DNA of 64,000 bases from Hydrangea macrophylla (lineage: Eukaryota > Streptophyta > Magnoliopsida > Cornales > Hydrangeaceae). This document shows positions 58,455 through 64,000 of this stretch, in pieces. Made by a program: the position numbers and the translations under genes. The notes under the pieces are model-generated. The model saw nothing but the letters and a program-made list of their open reading frames with translations, was not told where the DNA came from and did no database searches. Location of the stretch: positions 57,345,350 through 57,409,349 of the forward strand of contig CM066991.1 in NCBI GenBank assembly GCA_033977485.1, given 5' to 3'. Numbering within the stretch: position 1 is the first letter of the stretch; each line of letters begins with the position of its first letter.

Positions 58455-60137
58455 TACGCTCGTTTGGATCTATAGATGCGTTTTTTGGAACACTATTTTG
58501 ATTTGCATGTTGATTTTAGAACTGCTTTCAAAACTGCATCGTCACAGATCTGTTTCTGCAGTGTTATCACAGCAGTATACAAATCTGTGATTGCATTGGA
58601 TGCAAGATGGGTTCGATCGATCGAAGTAGTCTCGATCGATCGAACGCTCTGTACTCGAGCGATCGAACAGGTTTCGATCGATCGAAACCTTCTGTTGTTC
58701 GAGCGATCGAATAGAGTTCGATCGATCGAGACAGACTCTTTGTCAGGTTTTCTGTTTCACAGTTTTAAAAGTATTTTGAAATTAAAAGTTTAATTTTAAC
58801 GTATTCTGCAAAATTTTTAATCATTCTGTGAAATAGAATGTTCAAGCGATTGAACAGTGTTCAATCGATCGAAGGTTCGAGCGATCGAACGGTCTTCGAT
58901 CGATCGAACTATGACAGAGAAGTTAGATGCTGTTTTGAGTTCTAATTCAGTATGTAAAGAGTTTATATACTGTGTGAATCAATTAAGGGTTCCAATAGTT
59001 ATATTTTGTTATATATATGCGTGGATGTGTGTTCAACTAACCTTTTGCAGCAAAAGATTAGTCCCTATCTCCCATGGCGCCAAGAGCATTTAATTTTGTG
59101 TTTGAATGTTTTTAGATTGGTGTGTTATTTTAAGTTTGGTTTGGTTTTAAGGCATATGTAAAGGGCGCTGCGACTTCAATCCTACGAAAAGGAAAGTCGC
59201 ACCGGTTTCCCTAGCCTTTTATTTTGTTGTTGCTATTTCTATTTCTAGATAAATTGTAAGCTTCAAAAGAGGCATAGGTTCAATGTAATAGAATTAGAAT
59301 ATCCATGAAGATGGAGCAAGGAGCCGTTGTCCATGAAGATGGAGCTGGAGGCGATCAAACCAAAAGCAGGTTCTATGGAGATAGAGCCATGGGAGATAGA
59401 GGCATCGTTTGGATGTCTTTTATTTCATTTTAGTTTTTTGTTTTATGTGCTTTGTTTGTGATTGGCGTACAATACATTGTTGCATGCACGCAAAACAAGT
59501 TTTCTAAAATAAAATTCAAAAACCGTTTTCAACACATTAGTAAACATTAGATGTTTATGGGAAGTGTGTAGAAACAGATTTTCTCAAAAAGCAAAATCCT
59601 TTTTTACTAAATCTAGTGGGAGAGGGTCTTATTAATTACACCCACGATCTTCCATTAACGGTTCACTGTAAGATGAGTGATGCATTCTGTGTCACCTCGC
59701 CAGGGGTGATCATTCCATACGGAGGATGCATTACTCATTGGTTACTAGATGTGAACTTCTTTTGATAAGGATCAATCAGACGTGTTAGAGGGTGACCACC
59801 ATACGGAGGCGCTACTTGAGACGGTTGTGATTGGATCCTAGTTAATGGTACACACTAGCTAAGCTATGGATAAGGGATCCCACACGGGGCATTATTCAGA
59901 AACTTAGAGATCAAATAGGTTCGGAAGTCATAACTTGTTTTGCAAGAGTTGCATAGCGGATAAGTTATGATAAATTGAAAGATCGAACATTGACCACCAC
60001 ACGGAGGCTTTATTCTTTCGTTTCGATATTCCGGCGACTTAGTTTTAAAATAAGAGTTTTAAAAGGATTCTTTTATTTCAAACTGTCAAATTCTGATATC
60101 CATATTTATTTTGTTTTGTTTTTTTCAGTAAATCATA
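58455..60137 (+). other. Copia leader with palindrome words and repeated phrase
   Basis: No coding function supported. It holds CGATCGATCG-type words at 58612-58725 and 58840-58910, and the phrase ACCACCAYACGGAGGC or close variants near 59730, 59800, 59885 and 59995. A pyrimidine tract ending TTTTTTTCAG (60128) directly precedes the gag ATG and looks like a splice acceptor. Confidence 0.75.
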
Positions 60138-63100
60138 ATGTCTGGATCTGCATTTAGTCCACTTGCCACCATACTCACTCAAAACAAGTTAACTGGAAAC
60201 AACTACACTGAATGGAAACGTAATCTTGACATCGTGTTAACTGCGGAGGATCACATATATGTCCTCACCACCCCAAGCCCTGAAGAACCCGCGGCAAATG
60301 CTTCGGCAGCTGCCAGACGCGAGTTCGACAAATGGAAGAAGTCGAATGGAATGGCCCGTTGTTACATTCTGGCCTCAATGGCTGGTGTGTTACAACACCA
60401 ATTCCAATCGAACGATTCTGCCAGTGACATTATCACATCCCTGAAAAAGATGTTTGGGGAGCATGGCAGGCCTGCCAGACAGGTAGCCATGCAGAAGATA
60501 ATGAGTGCAAAGATGTCGGAAGGTACTCCAGTCAAAGAACATGTTTTAAAAATGATTGGTTATTTAAACGAACTGGAGACCTTGGGAGCCAACATCGATG
60601 CACAGACCCAAGTTGATATGATCCTCAACTCGCTGTCGCCATCATTCGCTCAATTCAAACTTAACTATAATATGAATCAAATGGATTTTTCAATGAGCGA
60701 ATTAATGAGTTCTTTACTGGCAGCAGAAGGGGTGATCAAACCTGGGGGCAGCGTTTTAAACGTTGAGAAAAGCGCTTCTTCTTCCCGATCTACACCGAAA
60801 GGTAAGAAAGGAAAGAAGAAGGCTGGCACTGGTGGTTCAAGTGTTGGACCGGTCCCTAAGATTGCAAAATCTAAGGGAAAAGGTAAGGGCAAAGGGAAGG
60901 TGGGTGGCCAAGGCAAAGGAAAGTGTTTCCAATGCGGTGAGAAGGGCCACTGGAAGAGGAACTGTCCAGAATTCTTAGCTACAAGAGTTCAAGGTATGAT
61001 TGAATCACATGTGATTGAAGTAAGTTTTATAACGGATACTTCAAACACTTGGTGCATTGATTCTGGTGCGACTAACCATATCTGTAATTCATTGCAGGGG
61101 TTCAGATCAACCAGGAAGTGCAGTGATGGGGAAATCGTACTTACTCTAGGTTCTAGCGCAACCGTTTCTGCGGTTGCTATAGGAGTCGTAGTTTTAGAAT
61201 TTCTAGACAATAAAGTTTTGATTTTATCAGATGTACTTTACGTCCCTTCAATGAGACGTAATTTAATTTCAGTTTCTAATTTATCGAATAATGGTTATTC
61301 TTTTCATTTTGGAACTGAAGTTGTGATTAAAAGAAATAGTTCTTTTATATGTTCTGGTGTTAAATCAAATGGTTTATATGTGATTACTCCCAATATTTCT
61401 AAAGATTCTTGTATGGAACTTAATAACTCAGTGGTAACTGTACCATCTAAAAGAAAGAGACCTTCCACTAATCCAACAAAGCTTTGGCATATGAGGCTTG
61501 GTCATATCAATCTAAATAGGATTGGCAGACTAGTCAAAGAAGGGGTCTTAGGCGATTTGGTTCTCGAACCAATAGAAGTCTGCGAGTCTTGTTTAGAGGG
61601 TAAGATGACCAAAAGGCCCTTTCCTACAAAGGGCAATAGAACCAATGCATTGTTGGAATTAGTTCATACTGATGTGTGTGGACCAATAAATATTAGAGCA
61701 AGGGGTGGTTATGAGTATTTCATAACATTTACTGATGACCACTCTAGGTATGGATATGTGTACCTAATGCAGCACAAGTCTGAAGCCTTTGAAAAGTTCA
61801 AAGAGTTTAGGGCTGAAGTGGAGAAGCAATTGGGCACACATATCAAGGCCATTCGATCTGATCGAGGTGGCGAGTACCTCTCTAATGAATTTATTGATCA
61901 CCTCGTACAGAATGGGATTCTGTCACAGTTGACTGCAACTGGCACGCCTCAGCAAAATGGTGTAGCGGAGAGAAGGAATCGGACTCTTTTAGACATGACT
62001 AGGTCAATGATGAGTTATTCTGAGTTACCATTATTCCTTTGGGGTTATGCTTTGGAAACCGCTGCTTACATACTAAATCTAGTACCAAGCAAATCTGTTC
62101 CCAGGACACCACGAGAGATGTGGATTGGGCGCAAGCCTTCTTTGCAACATCTCCGGATATGGGGATGTCCGGCACATGTGCTAAAAGGAAAGATGAGCAA
62201 GTTGGATTCTAGATCGGAAGTATGTTACTTCGTGGGGTATCCAAAGGGTACTTATGGATGGTATTTTTATGATCCAAGAGAACAGAAGGTGTTCGTCAGT
62301 ACGAATGCTATTTTCTTGGAGGATGATTATATCATGAACCATAAACCTAAGGGAAGGATAGATCTTAGAGAGATAGAAGGAGAGCCCTCAGTCCAACCCG
62401 TAGTTAATAACGATGTAAATCAGGAAAACACCACTTCTTCACCTATTTCCGCACCAGTACCTCGTCGTAGTGGGAGGATTATCAGCCAGCCTGATAGATA
62501 CATGTTCTTAGGAGAAGTTTTTGAAGCTGTCTCCATAGAATCTGAATCTGATCCTACCACATACGAAGAGGCAATGGCTGATGTTGATTCAGCTCATTGG
62601 GTTAAAGCTATGAAGGCTGAATTGGAATCTATGGATTCTAATCAGGTCTGGGATCTTGTAGAACTTCCAGCCAATATTAAACCCATTGGCTGTAAGTGGG
62701 TCTACAAGAGGAAAAGAGGATCTGATGGAAAGGTTGAGACCTTTAAGGCAAGGCTTGTTGCGAAAGGTTATACTCAGAGGGAGGGCATTGACTATGAGGA
62801 AACCTTCTCGCCGGTGGCCATGCTCAAGTCCATCAGAATACTCTTATCCGTTGCTGCATGCCTAGATTTTGAGATCTGGCAGATGGACGTCAAGACTGCA
62901 TTCTTGAATGGCAATCTTGAGGAGGACATCTATATGCAACAACCAGAAGGGTTCATAGCTGGTCGGAAAGGTAACTTGGTATGCAAGTTGCAAAAGTCCA
63001 TTTATGGGCTTAAGCAGGCATCCAGAAGTTGGAACATACGATTTGACCAAGCGGTCAAATCGTTTGGTTTCATACAGAATCTGGATGAACCTTGTATATA

Positions 63101-64000
63101 CAAGAAGAGTGAAGGGAAAGTGGTGGCTTTTCTTGTGCTTTACGTTGACGACATTCTACTCATTGGAAATGATGTAGCGGCATTGTCAACGGTCAAGGTT
63201 TGGCTAGCTAGTACTTTCGATATGAAGGATCTAGGAGAGGCGAGCTATATTCTTGGGATAAAGCTCTTTCGGGATCGCAAGCGAAAGATAATGGGATTAT
63301 CTCAAGCTGGTTATATTGATAAGGTGCTAACTAGGTTTTCAATGGATAATTCGAAGAAAGGTTTGTTACCTTTCAGGCATGGTTTAGCGTTCTCCAAGGA
63401 CCAGTGTCCAAAGACACAGGAGGAGAGGAATCGCATGACAGGAGTTCCCTATGCTTCTGCAGTGGGAAGTCTCATGTATGCGATGTTATGCACTAGACCA
63501 GATATCTGCTTTGCCGTTGGCATGGTTAGCAGATATCAGTCGAATCCGGGTCCAGAGCACTGGACAGCCGTTAAGCACATTCTTAAGTACTTGAGAAGAA
63601 CTAAAGATTACATGCTTATGTACGGTGGTAGTGAGTTAATTCCAGTGGGATACACTGACTCGGATTTTATGTCAGATAAAGATTCGAGGAAGTCAACGTC
63701 CGGTCATCTCTTTACCTTGGGAGGTGGTGCTGTCAGTTGGAGGAGCATTAAGCAGAAATGCATTGCAGACTCAACTACAGAAGCTGAGTATGTGGCTGCT
63801 TGTGAAGCCGCAAAGGAAGCTGTTTGGCTCAAGAAGTTCCTTATGGAACTCGAGGTGGTACCAGCGTCGCTGTCGCCTATTACGCTTTATTGTGATAATA
63901 GTGGGGCAGTGGCTCAGTCCAAGGAGCCAAGGAACCACGGAAAGGGAAAGCACGTAGAGCGGAAATATCATCTTATCCGAGATATTGTTCAACGTGGAGA
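60138..64000 (+). CDS. Copia gag-pol polyprotein, intact, truncated by window
   Basis: One frame from the ATG at 60138 to the edge (1,287 codons, no stop). Start [20 protein letters not shown], a UBN2-type copia gag. Zinc knuckle [14 protein letters not shown] at 263-276. Protease CIDSGATNH with Asp308. Integrase zinc region begins LWHMRLGH near 449; core residues Asp512, Asp575 ([11 protein letters not shown]) and Glu611 (NGVAERRN) show the D-D-35-E spacing. [34 protein letters not shown] and catalytic YVDD at 1002-1005. RNase [19 protein letters not shown] near 1172 and [13 protein letters not shown] near 1213, ending near [13 protein letters not shown]. All key residues are present. Only the last few dozen residues are missing. 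I do not assign the lineage within copia. Confidence 0.96.
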   Translation, partial: MSGSAFSPLATILTQNKLTGNNYTEWKRNLDIVLTAEDHIYVLTTPSPEEPAANASAAARREFDKWKKSNGMARCYILASMAGVLQHQFQSNDSASDIITSLKKMFGEHGRPARQVAMQKIMSAKMSEGTPVKEHVLKMIGYLNELETLGANIDAQTQVDMILNSLSPSFAQFKLNYNMNQMDFSMSELMSSLLAAEGVIKPGGSVLNVEKSASSSRSTPKGKKGKKKAGTGGSSVGPVPKIAKSKGKGKGKGKVGGQGKGKCFQCGEKGHWKRNCPEFLATRVQGMIESHVIEVSFITDTSNTWCIDSGATNHICNSLQGFRSTRKCSDGEIVLTLGSSATVSAVAIGVVVLEFLDNKVLILSDVLYVPSMRRNLISVSNLSNNGYSFHFGTEVVIKRNSSFICSGVKSNGLYVITPNISKDSCMELNNSVVTVPSKRKRPSTNPTKLWHMRLGHINLNRIGRLVKEGVLGDLVLEPIEVCESCLEGKMTKRPFPTKGNRTNALLELVHTDVCGPINIRARGGYEYFITFTDDHSRYGYVYLMQHKSEAFEKFKEFRAEVEKQLGTHIKAIRSDRGGEYLSNEFIDHLVQNGILSQLTATGTPQQNGVAERRNRTLLDMTRSMMSYSELPLFLWGYALETAAYILNLVPSKSVPRTPREMWIGRKPSLQHLRIWGCPAHVLKGKMSKLDSRSEVCYFVGYPKGTYGWYFYDPREQKVFVSTNAIFLEDDYIMNHKPKGRIDLREIEGEPSVQPVVNNDVNQENTTSSPISAPVPRRSGRIISQPDRYMFLGEVFEAVSIESESDPTTYEEAMADVDSAHWVKAMKAELESMDSNQVWDLVELPANIKPIGCKWVYKRKRGSDGKVETFKARLVAKGYTQREGIDYEETFSPVAMLKSIRILLSVAACLDFEIWQMDVKTAFLNGNLEEDIYMQQPEGFIAGRKGNLVCKLQKSIYGLKQASRSWNIRFDQAVKSFGFIQNLDEPCIYKKSEGKVVAFLVLYVDDILLIGNDVAALSTVKVWLASTFDMKDLGEASYILGIKLFRDRKRKIMGLSQAGYIDKVLTRFSMDNSKKGLLPFRHGLAFSKDQCPKTQEERNRMTGVPYASAVGSLMYAMLCTRPDICFAVGMVSRYQSNPGPEHWTAVKHILKYLRRTKDYMLMYGGSELIPVGYTDSDFMSDKDSRKSTSGHLFTLGGGAVSWRSIKQKCIADSTTEAEYVAACEAAKEAVWLKKFLMELEVVPASLSPITLYCDNSGAVAQSKEPRNHGKGKHVERKYHLIRDIVQRG

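Larger units (their letters stand above)
56946..64000 (+). mobile_element. Ty1/copia element, open at right edge
   Basis: LTR, primer site, 1.7-kb leader and gag-pol with integrase before RT, the copia order. The 3' LTR lies beyond 64000. The coding frame has no stop, so it may be autonomous. It inserted into the Athila-type tail at 56946; the left flank is AGAGG, whose partner cannot be seen. Confidence 0.93.

Noticed and set aside
55110..58793. Plus and minus frames over CGATCGATCG arrays (55110-55319, 55147-55368, 57917-58279, 57832-58227, 58476-58793)
   Set aside because: Arg/Ser/Asp-rich peptides of the IDRS type come from the palindromic words; no other support.

Overview
The window looks like intergenic DNA from a flowering plant with a repeat-rich genome. 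I see no host gene, rRNA or tRNA gene. Almost every base belongs to LTR retrotransposons that have inserted into one another. The plant assignment rests on the families present: Tat/Ogre-type and Athila-type Ty3/gypsy, a Tekay/Del-type chromovirus, a Ty1/copia element primed by initiator tRNA-Met, and a plant mobile domain (PMD) gene. I cannot name the species.

Layout. (A) 1-145 and 9550-16171: a minus-strand Athila-like element with part of its 3' LTR, a long 3' tail, protease and gag, but no reverse transcriptase or integrase. Its LTR is split by T1 (146-9549), an old plus-strand Tat-type element with both LTRs, a 5-bp target duplication (ATGTG), a pol full of stops and an antisense extra gene. 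(B) 16172-48935: a large minus-strand Ogre/Tat-type element with a 3' LTR fragment (16172-16607), two plus-strand extra pseudogenes (PMD at 18300-20800, a second one at 24141-25180), pol (25837-30670), gag (30671-31369 and 43780-44940) and a 5' LTR (46125-48935). It is interrupted by a solo LTR (21298-23965, duplication TAGCG) and by a young, apparently intact Tekay/Del-type element (31375-43774, duplication GCCAG). (C) 48936-52762: pieces of older Tekay-like LTRs holding an Athila-type solo LTR (50396-51758, duplication TGTAT). (D) 52763-54558: the 5' part of another Ogre-type LTR in the opposite orientation. (E) 54559-56945: an Athila-type 3' LTR and tail on the minus strand, interrupted by (F) 56946-64000, a Ty1/copia element whose LTR, leader and uninterrupted gag-pol frame run off the right edge.

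Only two elements look capable of coding: the chromovirus (gag-pol of 1,498 codons plus an unusual 340-codon acidic frame upstream of gag) and the copia element (1,287 codons in the window, still open). In T1 nearly every pol stop sits where Gln or Arg is expected, as if methylated cytosines had decayed to thymine.

The pattern most worth following is in the promoters. In most LTRs here, and ahead of the antisense genes, the stretch shortly upstream of the TATA box carries a cluster of short inverted-repeat words or a tandem repeat. Homologous Athila-type LTRs carry different words in the same slot, an Athila-type and a copia LTR share the same word, and the Ogre-type LTR shares its word with the antisense gene promoters inside the same element.
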